NCBI GenBank assembly: GCA_902812365.1
Contig: CADDZC010000004.1
Coordinates: forward strand, 1-64,000
Direction: 5' to 3'
Length of the DNA stretch: 64,000 nucleotides
Source of the DNA: Acidobacteriota bacterium
GTDB taxonomy: Bacteria > Acidobacteriota > Terriglobia > UBA7540
How positions within the stretch are numbered: the first letter of the stretch is position 1; every line of letters begins with the position of its first letter. The notes under the pieces are model-generated. The model did not search any database. It was not told where the DNA came from and was given only the letters and a program-made list of their open reading frames with translations. Positions 18,410 through 28,106 of this stretch are shown here, piece by piece. Position numbers and translations under genes: made by a program.

Positions 18410-21235
18410 ATGAGACCAATTGGGTTGCTGGCCATAGGTTTGTCCATGGGCATACTGGGCGCGCTTCACCGGAGCGGCGCCCAGCAGGAAACCGGGGTGA
18501 GAGATATTTTATTGCCTTCGAGTAAGGTGCTCCGCTTGCCGGTACCGGGGCATCCGCAGCGAATCAACAGTTTTCCCACCGCCATGGCAGTCAGTCCGGA
18601 CGGGCGCTATGTGGCCATCCTGAACAATGGATACGGCACGAAGGAATCAGGTTACGACGAGTCGATTGCGCTTCTCGATTTAAGCACGAAGCAAGTAACC
18701 GATTTTCCGGACCCCCGCCTCGCGAAACGCGCACATCAGACCTATTTTTTGGGACTTGCCTTTGGTGCCGATGGGAAGCATCTTTATGCCTCGCTCGCGT
18801 CCTTAACGGACCCCGAAGGGAAGACGGCCGGCGACACCGGCAATGCCATCGCCGTATATTCAGTGGCGGGCGGCCATCTCGCCCCGGAACGACTGATCAC
18901 GATTCCATTGCAGGTGCTCGATGCTCATCATCCGCCCACTAAAGTCACGCGCGGAATAGAGGCCGGAAAAGCCGTTCCTTATCCCGCCGGCCTCGCGGTC
19001 ATCGACGTCGGCAGCGCTGAAAGGCTCCTCGTTGCTGACAACCTCTCGGATGACGCTCTGCTCCTCGATGCCGCCACGGGCCAGGTGGTTCATCGCTTCG
19101 ACTTGAGTACCCATGCGGAGGTGCCGGCGTCTTATCCTTACGGCGTGGTAGCGACTCGCGACGGCCAACGCGCTTATTGCAGCTTATGGAACGCTTCGGC
19201 GGTCGCGGAGCTTGATCTGGAGGGCGGTCGCGTGGTGCGGAAGATTCCTTTGTTGGCGCCGAAATCTCCCACGGCGCCCGGATCGCACCCGACTGCGATG
19301 CTTCTTAGTCCCGACGAAAAGCGGCTCTACGTGACACTGTCCAACGCCGACCGAGTAGCCGTCATTGACACGGCCGCAGGCGCGCTGGCAGCGCTTCTTT
19401 CCTCCGAACCGCCCGGCCCACGATACGGGGGCAGTTTTCCCAACGCTTTGGCCGAGAGCGCTGACGGATCGCGCTTGTTTGTGGCCGATGCATCCACCAA
19501 TGCGGTCGGCGTGTTTAACACCACCCAGTTCCGGGAGGGCGGGGATTTCTCGTCGCTGGTGGCAGCACCGGCCCTGGGTTTTTTCCCCACCGAGTGGTAT
19601 CCCACAGCCCTGGCGGTTCATGGGGAAGATCTGCTGATCGCATCCGCCAAGGGAGAGGGAACGGGTCCGAACGACGAGGTGGTGCCGCCCAGCGCTCCGG
19701 GCGAGTCGCGCGCGACCATCCGCGGCAATCACCCTTACATAGCTTCGCTGATCCACGGCTCGGTGGCGGTGGTCAGCATTTCGGAAATAGAAAGCCACCT
19801 TGCCCGGCTTACCCGCGAAGTGGAGCAGGACAACCGGATGCTCGCGCCGCCACACCCACTTCAGTTTGCCGGCGGCCGGAATCCCATCCGGCACGTGATC
19901 TACGTGATCAAGGAAAACCGCAGCTACGACCAGGTCTTTGGTGATTTGAAGGAGGCGAACGGCGATCCGGCGCTGTGCATGTATTGTGAGGACATTACGC
20001 CCAATCAGCACGCGTTGGCGCGGCAGTTCGGCATCCTCGACAATTTTTACGTCAGCGGAGAAGTGTCTGGCAACGGGCACGTCTGGTCCACCGCCGCTAT
20101 CACCAGCGACTACACCGAGAAGACGTGGGAGATCGGCTATCGCGGCGAGGAGCGCACGTACGATTACGAAGGCGACGTCGGCAACGCCATTCCCCTCCGT
20201 GAGGGTATACCCGACGTGAATGAACCTGACACGGGATACCTATGGGGTGACGTGGCGCGGGCGGGCCTGACGCACCGCAATTACGGAGAGTATGTCGCCA
20301 CCGAGTGGTGTCCTGAATTCCGTCCCGGCGCCTTGCCGCCGCCGGCCGGCATGCCGTGCCCGAAGGCGTTCATCCAGCCGGGCGAGCCGTTGCCTGCGAA
20401 CGTGGGCCAACCGCACGGAGCGCCCAGTCCTTGGCCGTGGCCGGTTCCGATCATTGCGGAGGATATCGCCACGAAGCCTGAGCTCGAGGGTCATTTTGAC
20501 CCGCGCTACGCTGATTTCCGTCTCGATTATCCCGATCAGTTACGCGCCGACGAGTTTTTAAACGAGTTTGAAGAGTTCGTGAAGGCGCGCTCGACGGGTC
20601 GCGGAGTCGAGCTTCCTCAGTTTGTCATCTTGCGGCTGCCCAACGATCACACCATGGGAACGCGTCCAGGGGGACCGCGCCCCGCGGCCTCGGTTGCCGA
20701 CAACGACCTCGCCGTCGGGCGGGTTGTCGAAGCGGTCTCTCATAGCCCGTATTGGGACGACACGGCGATTTTTATTCTCGAAGACGACGCCCAGGACGGA
20801 CCGGACCACGTCGATGCCCATCGCAGTCCGGCGCTGGTCATCAGCAAATTCTCGCCGGGGTCAAAGGGGCGGCCCTTCGTCGATCATCATTTCTATACGA
20901 CGGTCAACATGATCCGCACCATGGAAATGCTGCTCGGCCTTCCGCCCATGAACGCCAACGACGCGTGGGCCGAACCGATGGCGGCGCTGTTTACGGGAAC
21001 TGGAAACCAGCCGCCGTTCAGCGCGGACTATCGGAATCGCGACAACCGGCTGATCTATGAGACCAACCCGCCCCGGGCGCCGGGAGCCCAGGAATCCTTG
21101 CAAATGGACTTCACCCATGCCGATGCCGCAGATGCGGCAAAGCTTAATCGCATCCTCTGGAGAGATCGCAAGGGTAACGCCCCGCTGCCGCTTCCCCGGC
21201 ACGCGGTGATTCGTGACGGAGAAGGCGACGAATAG
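18410..21235 (+). CDS. Bifunctional YncE-type beta-propeller / alkaline phosphatase-family protein
   Basis: The protein of about 941 residues starts at 18410, behind a GGGAGG site, with a signal peptide (LLAIGLSMGILGALHRSGAQ). The N-terminal half is a beta-propeller of YncE type with blades such as PTAMAVSPDGRYVAIL, PTAMLLSPDEKRLYVTLSNA and NALAESADGSRLFVADAST. The C-terminal half is a phosphoesterase of the phospholipase C/acid phosphatase group with KENRSYDQVFGD, GNGHVWSTAAI and a DDAQDGPDHVDAH metal-site segment. Such fusions are common in Acidobacteriota; the natural substrate is unknown. The frame is open back to 18338, but the signal peptide supports 18410. It follows the SDR gene on the same strand. 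Confidence 0.88.
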   Translation: MRPIGLLAIGLSMGILGALHRSGAQQETGVRDILLPSSKVLRLPVPGHPQRINSFPTAMAVSPDGRYVAILNNGYGTKESGYDESIALLDLSTKQVTDFPDPRLAKRAHQTYFLGLAFGADGKHLYASLASLTDPEGKTAGDTGNAIAVYSVAGGHLAPERLITIPLQVLDAHHPPTKVTRGIEAGKAVPYPAGLAVIDVGSAERLLVADNLSDDALLLDAATGQVVHRFDLSTHAEVPASYPYGVVATRDGQRAYCSLWNASAVAELDLEGGRVVRKIPLLAPKSPTAPGSHPTAMLLSPDEKRLYVTLSNADRVAVIDTAAGALAALLSSEPPGPRYGGSFPNALAESADGSRLFVADASTNAVGVFNTTQFREGGDFSSLVAAPALGFFPTEWYPTALAVHGEDLLIASAKGEGTGPNDEVVPPSAPGESRATIRGNHPYIASLIHGSVAVVSISEIESHLARLTREVEQDNRMLAPPHPLQFAGGRNPIRHVIYVIKENRSYDQVFGDLKEANGDPALCMYCEDITPNQHALARQFGILDNFYVSGEVSGNGHVWSTAAITSDYTEKTWEIGYRGEERTYDYEGDVGNAIPLREGIPDVNEPDTGYLWGDVARAGLTHRNYGEYVATEWCPEFRPGALPPPAGMPCPKAFIQPGEPLPANVGQPHGAPSPWPWPVPIIAEDIATKPELEGHFDPRYADFRLDYPDQLRADEFLNEFEEFVKARSTGRGVELPQFVILRLPNDHTMGTRPGGPRPAASVADNDLAVGRVVEAVSHSPYWDDTAIFILEDDAQDGPDHVDAHRSPALVISKFSPGSKGRPFVDHHFYTTVNMIRTMEMLLGLPPMNANDAWAEPMAALFTGTGNQPPFSADYRNRDNRLIYETNPPRAPGAQESLQMDFTHADAADAAKLNRILWRDRKGNAPLPLPRHAVIRDGEGDE

Positions 21236-21238
21236 CCG

Positions 21239-23641
21239 TCAAAATTTCCAATCGGTACCGAGCTCCACGCCGTTGCCGCGCACCACCCCGACCGCCTGAG
21301 CCACATCGTAATCGACGTAGCCAAGTCTCAAAGTGACCCGTCGGCCGACGTAAAGCTTCAACGCCGGTTTCAGGATAAGCGCCCGGGTCAGGGCCTGCCG
21401 CTGTTCGACCTGTTGAATGCCGATTCCGCCCCAAAAGTCGTAGCCGAGCGGTCCCCGAACTCTCCCTTCGGAAGCCGCCGTTAGCAGGTGCTGCTGATAG
21501 AACCTCGGCGTAAACAAGCCGATGAAAACGTTGCGACGGTTACCGTCGAATCCATAAAACATAGCGGAGTAGCCGACGTCTACCGACCGGCCTCCCGACC
21601 GTGCCACATTGCGGTTGATCAGGAATGTACCGCCGCTGCCCTTGACGTAATCGGAAGTGTGGGTGACCACGCGCTGGCCGCTCGCCGGGTTGATGGTGTT
21701 GCTCAGGTGCGCATACGCCTCCGTCGTATCGCGGACCCGGTAATACGTCAGGCGAACTGACGTGCGAGGGGTTAGGGCGTAGTTCACGCCCGCTTCACGT
21801 CGGCTTTCGATGACCCCTAACCGGGTGGCCAGCGGTGTATAAGCGAGCGGCGCGCGGCTCCAGGTGAGGTCGAGGCTGAGGCTCTTGTAAGGACCCAGCG
21901 TTCCGCCGGCGTAGCCGATGGGGCTGACGGTTGAACCCGGCTGCGGGCCCGCGCTGCTCGGAAAGTTGACGTCTGCACCCGGACCGAAACGGATCGCGCC
22001 GGCGCCACCTCGCAGGGTCAGAATGGACGCGAGCCGCGCGCTCTGTTGGTAGAGAATCTCGGCCGGTCCCACGGCACCCGCAACCCCACCCCGCGGGATG
22101 GCCGACGGAAGATAACTGACGCTGAGGGACGATTCCGACTTGGGAACGAGCGCCATCCTGATGCTCATGCCGTAAGTCGAAGCTCGCAGATCCTCCCCTT
22201 CCAATCTCGTCGGATTACCGCTCCCCACTCGGCCGATCTCCCGCACATAGGCGGCCGTCGTCCGCAGGATAACACGGGACTCCTGCGCCAGCTTTTCCCG
22301 CATGGCCACCACCTCGGGATTATTGGGGCTCAGGCGGTCAGCCCGATCGAGAAGTTCGAGCGCTTCCCGGCGCTTGCCCCGTGCGTGTTCAATGTTGGCG
22401 AGCAGGAAGAGAGCGTCAAAGTTGTCGGGTTCGGCAGCCACAAGCCGCGCCGCAACCTCATGCGCCGGATTGATCTCGCCCCGGTAATAGAGCATCCGGG
22501 CTTTGCCCAAGGCCGCTTCCGCGTCCCCAGGGCGGGTGCGAAGGAGCTCTTCATATTGGCGGAGAGCTTCTCCGAATCGATTCTGCCGCATCGCCAGCCG
22601 CGCTAGTTCAAGGCGCGCTTCCCGATCGAGCGGGTGAACAGCCAGCACGGAGCTCAGTGCGAGGCGTGCCGCCCGATAGTCTTTGATTTCGATGTCGAGG
22701 CGCGCGACCTCGACCGAATACATCGAGTTGGTTGGATCTCGGCTAGCCAAAGTTTGATAGGTTTGAATGGCTTCGCGGGGATGGTTCGACCACGCGTAGG
22801 CCCGCGCCAGGCCTTCCAGGGTTTCGGCGTCACCCGGCGGCGCCTGCCGGAGCACGTCTTTATACACGCGGATAGCTTCCTCGTATTGGCGGTTCCAAGC
22901 GAGCACGCGCGCCAGTCCGACCTCCGCCTCAACGTCGCCCGGCCGAATGGCCAGCACGTGGCGGTAATCTGCCGCGGCGGCGGCATAATTTTTCAACTGC
23001 GCCTCGGTGGCGGCCAGCCCCTTCCAGGCGTCCGTGTCCTGAGGATTGAACTGCAGAAGCCTCTGGTAGTACGCGAGGAGCTCAGTGGGGGCCTTCCGTG
23101 GGCCCGGGCGGGCGGCGCTGGATACGCCTTCTTGCTCCGCTCGCGCGATGCGTTCGAGCGCGAGGACATTCTCCGCATCGTGAGGATTCTTCTTTTGCAA
23201 CTCCTCGAATATCGAGCGCGCCTCAGCCCAGCGATGTGTCCAGTAAAGGACGAACGCCTTGCCTTGCAAGGCGTCATAGTTGTTGGGGTGGGCGCTCAAC
23301 AGGGCATCGTATGCCTGCAAGGCTTCCGAATACCGGCCCGTGGCTGCGAGAGCCCGCGCCAGACCCACCGCCGCCTCCGCGTTGGCGGGGTCCAGGGCCA
23401 AGGCCCTCCGGTAAGCCGCCATGGCCTCGCTCAAGTGCCCTCCGCGTCGCAGGCGGTCGCCTTGCTCGACGAGTTGAGCCGGCGACGGGGCGGTTGAGTC
23501 CTGGACGGTCATCGCCGATAAACCGGCGTTGCCAACGATTGGCGCTGCCAGACACAGACCGCCCAGAAGGGCAACCACGACCCGCCTCACCGCGCCCTTC
23601 CCTCTACTCCCTGCGTGCTCTGTCGGCGTCTGGCCTCCCAT
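21239..23641 (-). CDS. TPR protein with C-terminal outer membrane beta-barrel
   Basis: The 800-residue protein has a hydrophobic N-terminal segment (VVVALLGGLCLAAPIVGNAG), then about ten TPR-like helices pairs (roughly 50-450), for example AMAAYRRALALDPANAEA and EALQAYDALLSAHPNNYDA. From about 480 the sequence becomes beta-rich with alternating polar/aromatic strands, and it ends in a terminal Phe (GTDWKF), the usual signal for outer membrane beta-barrel insertion. This TPR-scaffold plus porin layout is that of exopolysaccharide exporters (PgaA, BcsC C-terminal half) and YaiO-like proteins. No synthase gene is adjacent. It converges with the phosphatase gene, leaving three bases between stops. 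Confidence 0.82.
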   Translation of the reverse strand: MGGQTPTEHAGSRGKGAVRRVVVALLGGLCLAAPIVGNAGLSAMTVQDSTAPSPAQLVEQGDRLRRGGHLSEAMAAYRRALALDPANAEAAVGLARALAATGRYSEALQAYDALLSAHPNNYDALQGKAFVLYWTHRWAEARSIFEELQKKNPHDAENVLALERIARAEQEGVSSAARPGPRKAPTELLAYYQRLLQFNPQDTDAWKGLAATEAQLKNYAAAAADYRHVLAIRPGDVEAEVGLARVLAWNRQYEEAIRVYKDVLRQAPPGDAETLEGLARAYAWSNHPREAIQTYQTLASRDPTNSMYSVEVARLDIEIKDYRAARLALSSVLAVHPLDREARLELARLAMRQNRFGEALRQYEELLRTRPGDAEAALGKARMLYYRGEINPAHEVAARLVAAEPDNFDALFLLANIEHARGKRREALELLDRADRLSPNNPEVVAMREKLAQESRVILRTTAAYVREIGRVGSGNPTRLEGEDLRASTYGMSIRMALVPKSESSLSVSYLPSAIPRGGVAGAVGPAEILYQQSARLASILTLRGGAGAIRFGPGADVNFPSSAGPQPGSTVSPIGYAGGTLGPYKSLSLDLTWSRAPLAYTPLATRLGVIESRREAGVNYALTPRTSVRLTYYRVRDTTEAYAHLSNTINPASGQRVVTHTSDYVKGSGGTFLINRNVARSGGRSVDVGYSAMFYGFDGNRRNVFIGLFTPRFYQQHLLTAASEGRVRGPLGYDFWGGIGIQQVEQRQALTRALILKPALKLYVGRRVTLRLGYVDYDVAQAVGVVRGNGVELGTDWKF

Positions 23642-23769
23642 ACGGCTCGCTGTGGTCGTCTATCCTACACGAAAACAGTGCCGGCTATGGAGCGATCACT
23701 TGGCTGATCGATCGCCTTTTCCGACGCTTTAAGCTCGCCGCGCCGAGCTGGGCGTATCCATCATGTCCA

Positions 23770-24444
23770 TCATGTCCGGATGGGCTCGCCGAGGAACTCC
23801 GCGACGGCCGCTTGGAGTTCGTCTAATTTGGCTGTGAAGAAGTGATCCGCCCCTTCAACCCAATGGAGCCGCTTGGGTTCGGCGAGGGACGCAAAGAACC
23901 GTTCAACCTGATCACGTGGCCCGTACACGTCCCTGGTCCCTTGCACGATCAGCTTGGGCTTTGTGACGGCCTCCAGATAGCTCATGTCAGAAGAGGCGAT
24001 GGGAATTCCCAATCCGACCAGTGACTCCACCCGCGGATCGCGGGCGCCGACTTCCAGGCCGACCCAGGATCCGAAGGAAAACCCCATTATGACCGCCGGC
24101 CGGTCAGGGAACGAACTGGTGAGGTAATCAAGGGCGGCCCGGACATCGCTCCGCTCCCCGACTCCGCGGTCAAACGTGCCGGCGCTCCGGCCGACGCCCC
24201 GAAAATTGAAGCGCAAGGCGGGCAGCCCGGCTTGCAGCGCCGCTTTGGCCGCGCGAAAAACCACTTTACTGTGCATCGTGCCGCCATAAAGCGGATGGGG
24301 ATGGCAGATCAGCGCGACCCCGCGCGGCGATCGGTCTGGATTCCATTCGAGCAACGCCTCGAGCGGTCCAGCCGGGCCGGGAATGGACAGACGCGCGATT
24401 TTCGTCACCTCACCTCCGCGGCGCAACGCTGGCAGCGCCGTCAA
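23770..24444 (-). CDS. Alpha/beta hydrolase
   Basis: A 224-residue serine hydrolase of the dienelactone/prolyl-oligopeptidase-related small type. Conserved parts are HPHPLYGGTMHSKV (oxyanion strand), LRFNFRGVGRSAG, the nucleophile elbow GFSFGSWVG with the catalytic Ser, an Asp in GTRDVYGP, and the His in GADHFF near the end. The substrate is unknown. The start could be 24444 or the GTG at 24408; a GGAGGTGAG lies directly before the latter. The gene is divergent from the plus-strand SH3-type gene that begins at 24582. Confidence 0.85.
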   Translation of the reverse strand: MTALPALRRGGEVTKIARLSIPGPAGPLEALLEWNPDRSPRGVALICHPHPLYGGTMHSKVVFRAAKAALQAGLPALRFNFRGVGRSAGTFDRGVGERSDVRAALDYLTSSFPDRPAVIMGFSFGSWVGLEVGARDPRVESLVGLGIPIASSDMSYLEAVTKPKLIVQGTRDVYGPRDQVERFFASLAEPKRLHWVEGADHFFTAKLDELQAAVAEFLGEPIRT

Positions 24445-24581
24445 GCCGCCTTGCGCTGAAATTGGATAGTGTAGAATGGAAACGGAGCTCGCTCCAATCC
24501 GGTCCGCGATGCCAGAACGGCCGGGCGGGGCGATCTTACGGCCTGAAGCGCTGATGCTTCGCCCGGGACGCGCTCACAAAG

Positions 24582-25679
24582 TTGAAAGTCAGACCGATTT
24601 TCCTCATTCTGCTGGCGGCTACGATCCTTGGCGCCGCCTATTATTCCTATATTTATGTACCGCGACACAGCCGGCCGGGCCAACCGGTCTTTGTGCTGCC
24701 CAACTATGTCCTCACCTACTCTCCCATCCAGCCGACCGGCGCCAGCGCTTACGTGTTGCCGGACTCCCTCCAGGTCTGGGATTCCCCAGCGATGGTTCGC
24801 AACGTGATTGCCACCCTGAAGGCGGGTGATCGAGTGGATGCTCTCGGCCGCTTCCGCGAGTGGACTCGCGTTCGCCTGGCCGACGGTCGCGTGGGCTGGG
24901 TCGAGACGGACGGGCTTTTGGACGCGGCGACATACGAGGCTGACGAGCGCTTGCTCGAGGAATTGTCTGCGGTGCCCCCTCAAGCGGCGGGTCATGCTGT
25001 GAACACAGCGAACGTTCACATCGCGCCCTCCCGCGATTCCACCATCGTCGCCCGGTTGACCGCGAACCAACGGCTGACGATCTATGGCCGACGGCTGGTC
25101 GAGAGCCCGCGGCCCGCCAACCTCACCGACGATCTTCCCCTGCCGCCCCCTACTCGCGATGCATGGTACTTGGTGCGCGTCGGCTCCCGCGCCGGCTGGG
25201 TTCTGGGTCGTCTGGTCGATCTCGATATCCCGCCGGCCATCGCCTCTTACGCGCAGGCCGTGAACTTGGTGGCTTGGTTCGTTCTCGACACGGTGGAGGA
25301 TAACGGCCGCTCCGTTCCGCAGTACCTCGTGGCCGATCGCGTGGGGGATGAGGAGTACGACTTCACCCACATTCGCGTCCTGACTTGGTGGAAGCGGAAG
25401 CAGACCTACGCCGTGGCTTACGTGGAAGGAGGGTTGCGAGGCTACTTCCCCATCCTCGTGACTCACCAAGGCAGCGTTCCCTATTTTCGACTGCGCTTGG
25501 TGGATGATCAGGGCGCGAAATTCCAAAAAGTTTATGGGCTGTTCGATACGGTGACGCGGGTGATGGGCACCGTCGACGGTTGGGAGAGCGACGCCATGCC
25601 AGAGCCGGGAAGGGGCGAGAGGCACGCCGCCCGCAAGGTGGCTCGCCACGCCGCGCGTTTGCGGCCGGCGCTCCGCTGA
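24582..25679 (+). CDS. Membrane-anchored SH3-domain protein
   Basis: The 365-residue protein starts with TTG at 24582 and has an N-terminal membrane anchor (IFLILLAATILGAAYYSYIYV). An SH3b-like module follows (about 60-105: LPDSLQVWDSP, LKAGDRVDALGRFREWTRVRLADGRVGWV), then a second module with VNTANVHIAPSRDSTIVA and WYLVRVGSRAGWVLGRLVDL. The rest is beta-rich with aromatic strands. SH3b modules usually bind peptidoglycan or peptides. The C-terminal tail is Arg-rich. Function unknown. It is followed 67 bases later by an acyltransferase-like gene. Confidence 0.75.
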   Translation: MKVRPIFLILLAATILGAAYYSYIYVPRHSRPGQPVFVLPNYVLTYSPIQPTGASAYVLPDSLQVWDSPAMVRNVIATLKAGDRVDALGRFREWTRVRLADGRVGWVETDGLLDAATYEADERLLEELSAVPPQAAGHAVNTANVHIAPSRDSTIVARLTANQRLTIYGRRLVESPRPANLTDDLPLPPPTRDAWYLVRVGSRAGWVLGRLVDLDIPPAIASYAQAVNLVAWFVLDTVEDNGRSVPQYLVADRVGDEEYDFTHIRVLTWWKRKQTYAVAYVEGGLRGYFPILVTHQGSVPYFRLRLVDDQGAKFQKVYGLFDTVTRVMGTVDGWESDAMPEPGRGERHAARKVARHAARLRPALR

Positions 25680-25746
25680 GACCACCCCACCCGGATCGCG
25701 CCCGCCGCCCTGCCGAAAGCCACAACTGGCGCCGGAGTCTTAGACG

Positions 25747-27066
25747 ATGAGATATCTCTGCTTTCGAGCCCTGCTTCGCGCCGGATTCGCGCTGGCGTTC
25801 CGGAGCCTGCGGATCTTGGAGATCGCGCGGATGCCGGATGGCCCGACCGTCTTGCTGATGGCCGGGCGCGTGCGTTTGATGGACTGCCTCATGGTGGTGG
25901 CGGGCCTGGAGCCGACCGTTCAGTGTTGGCTTCAGGCAGAACTCCTGAAGGGCTGGATCCCCCGCCTCCTCGCCTGGGGATTGGGTGTGGCGGTTGTCGG
26001 GCCTGAGGAGGGAGAATTACCGGCCGCTCCGGCGGCGTGCTTCGAAGCATTGTCCCGCCGCGCTTCGGTGCTGGTCGGTGGAAATCCCGCGGGTGCCGAG
26101 TCCACCCGGGCCTTTCCTGCAGCCACGCTCGCGGCCACGCTGGCGCTGCAGGCCGAGGCGGCGACGGCCGGGCAACTCGGGGTGTCGGTGGTGCCGGTTC
26201 ACACGCTGAGGCCTCTGTCATGGCGCGGCGACGCCTTTATCTACCTCGGTGATCCGGTCTTTGCCGAAGATTATGGCGCGGAACGGGGCGAAGCGCTGTC
26301 CATCCAGGCTTCGCGGTTGCAAACCGCCCTCGCCGCTGGCTGCCGGAGGAATCCGTTTTCGCTCCCCGCCGGCAGCGTGCAACACTTTCTGGCGAGCCTC
26401 GCCGGCCTCCTGCGCGAGGACGTCGAGGAGCAGTGGGCGGGGCGTCGTGAGTGGCAGCAGACGGTGGAGGGGTTCAGGCTCAGCGAGTTCGTCGAGGATT
26501 GGTGCCAAGAGACCAATCTGTTGGACCCGGCCGTGCTAGCGCGCCTCTGCCAGGCCATGGACGCCTATGACCGGTTGCGAAGGGGGTACTGGCTCGACAA
26601 GTTTGAGCGAGAGGGCGGCGTGTGGTTCCGGAGCGGCCTCCGGCGGATGCTCGCCGCAGTTGAGAGCCTGGCTGGATTTCCCTTGGCGCTGTATGGTCTG
26701 GTCAATCATTTTCTGGCCCTGATGGTGCTTGCAGCCGCGGGGCTGCTGCGGAATCGCGATCAGCGCGAACCGGCGGCATGGGCGGCGCGCGCCTTGATTG
26801 TGCTCGGGTGCTATGCGGCTCAAATCGCCGGGATCGAGCACGCGCTCGGCCGCTCGGCGGCCGGCTACTACGCCCCGACGTTGCCGCTGTCGGGGATTTA
26901 TCTGTGGAGATACGTTCGGCGGCTTCGGCGCCCGGGCCGCGGGTTCACCGCGGGCGTCTGGCCGTGGACAGGCGAATGGAGCCTGCGCCGCGCCCGCCAG
27001 CGGATACTGGCGCAAGTCAACCAATATCGTGACGCTTACGCCGACTGGCTTGGCGTCCCGCACTGA
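25747..27066 (+). CDS. Acyltransferase-like protein lacking the catalytic His
   Basis: The 439-residue protein follows the layout of glycerol/dihydroxyacetone-phosphate acyltransferases: an N-terminal RALLRAGFALAF helix, then GPTVLLMAGRVRLMDCLMVV at the place where the family has an NHPNxLLDPL-type HX4-5D motif, a segment around 150 with LSWRGDAFIYLGDPVF resembling FRSRVLLEFGEPI, and late hydrophobic helices (LALMVLAAAGLL, ALIVLGCYAAQIAG). The His is absent: an Arg or Val occupies the position while Asp is kept. This suggests a pseudoenzyme or an altered reaction. The gene has its own ATG and no overlaps. Confidence 0.65.
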   Translation: MRYLCFRALLRAGFALAFRSLRILEIARMPDGPTVLLMAGRVRLMDCLMVVAGLEPTVQCWLQAELLKGWIPRLLAWGLGVAVVGPEEGELPAAPAACFEALSRRASVLVGGNPAGAESTRAFPAATLAATLALQAEAATAGQLGVSVVPVHTLRPLSWRGDAFIYLGDPVFAEDYGAERGEALSIQASRLQTALAAGCRRNPFSLPAGSVQHFLASLAGLLREDVEEQWAGRREWQQTVEGFRLSEFVEDWCQETNLLDPAVLARLCQAMDAYDRLRRGYWLDKFEREGGVWFRSGLRRMLAAVESLAGFPLALYGLVNHFLALMVLAAAGLLRNRDQREPAAWAARALIVLGCYAAQIAGIEHALGRSAAGYYAPTLPLSGIYLWRYVRRLRRPGRGFTAGVWPWTGEWSLRRARQRILAQVNQYRDAYADWLGVPH

Positions 27067-27084
27067 CGGTGGAAAGGAGCCGAG

Positions 27085-28056
27085 GTGGCGATTTTTATCT
27101 CTGAATCGGAGGTTCAGGAACTCTTCCCGATGGAGAAGGCCTTCGACTGCGTCGAAGCCAGTCTGGTCGAGCAACATCGCGGGCGCGCGGTGAACCGTCC
27201 GCGGCAACGCATCTTTCTGCCCCACGTCTCCTTGCACTACATGGCTGCCGCCCTCCCGGGCGAGAATTGGCTGGGGATGAAGATTTATACGATCGCTCGT
27301 TCGGGTTGGCGATTCCTGGTGCTGTTGTACGACTCGGAAAGCGGCGACCTCCTGGCCGTGGTCGAGGCCGACCAGCTCGGCCGGATTCGCACCGGAGCGG
27401 CCAGCGGCGTGGCCACCCAATACATGGCTCGCACCGAGGCCAGGCGCGTGGGAATCATCGGCGCCGGACGCCAGGCGCGGACTCAACTGGCCGCCGTGGC
27501 CCAGGTTCGCCAGCTCACCGGGGTGAGAGTCTACAGCCGCGACGAGACGAGACGGCGGACGTTTGCCGATGAGATGAGCAGGCAACTTCGCCTTGAGGTC
27601 GAGCCGGCCCCAACCGCCGAAACCGCCGTTCGGTTCGGCGACATTGTCATCACCGCCACGAACGCGCGGGAACCGGTGCTGTTCGGAGCCTGGCTCCCTG
27701 AAGGTGTCCACATTAACGCCATCGGCGCCAACATGAGCAACCGCCGCGAAGTGGATGGCGAGACTCTCGCCCGCGCTTCGGTGATCGCCGTCGACAGCCT
27801 CGAGCAGGCCAAGCAGGAAGCGGGAGACCTCATCCAAGGATTGCCCTTCATTCGCGGCGGCTGGGACGCCGTGGTGGAGTTGCACGAGATCGTGGGCCGC
27901 AGCCACCCGGCCCGCCAGTCAGAAGCCGAGATCACGCTGTTCAAATCCTCTGGGATCGCGCTGTGGGATGTGGCTGCAGCCGGATACATCTATCGCCAGG
28001 CGGTCCAGCAGGGCAAAGGGCGGGAACTGGAAATCTGGAAACAGTCCGAGGGGTAA
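27085..28056 (+). CDS. Ornithine cyclodeaminase/mu-crystallin family protein
   Basis: The 323-residue protein has the family N terminus (ISESEVQELFPMEKAFDCVE), LGMKIYTIA, DQLGRIRTGAASGVATQY, the NAD-binding loop GAGRQARTQLAAV and VHINAIGANMSNRREV. The C-terminal SSGIALWDVAAAGYIY matches the motif SxGxAxxD-x-AAA. Such proteins are cyclodeaminases, imine reductases or amino-acid dehydrogenases; the exact reaction is not predictable. The conserved Lys after the N terminus (GMKIYT) and Arg-Thr-Gly-Ala are kept. It starts with a GTG 18 bases after the acyltransferase-like gene and may share its transcript. Confidence 0.88.
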   Translation: MAIFISESEVQELFPMEKAFDCVEASLVEQHRGRAVNRPRQRIFLPHVSLHYMAAALPGENWLGMKIYTIARSGWRFLVLLYDSESGDLLAVVEADQLGRIRTGAASGVATQYMARTEARRVGIIGAGRQARTQLAAVAQVRQLTGVRVYSRDETRRRTFADEMSRQLRLEVEPAPTAETAVRFGDIVITATNAREPVLFGAWLPEGVHINAIGANMSNRREVDGETLARASVIAVDSLEQAKQEAGDLIQGLPFIRGGWDAVVELHEIVGRSHPARQSEAEITLFKSSGIALWDVAAAGYIYRQAVQQGKGRELEIWKQSEG

Positions 28057-28106
28057 GAGGAGCTGCAGCCGACGGCCGCCGAGCCGTTCCCGGCAAGGGC
28101 AGGGGC

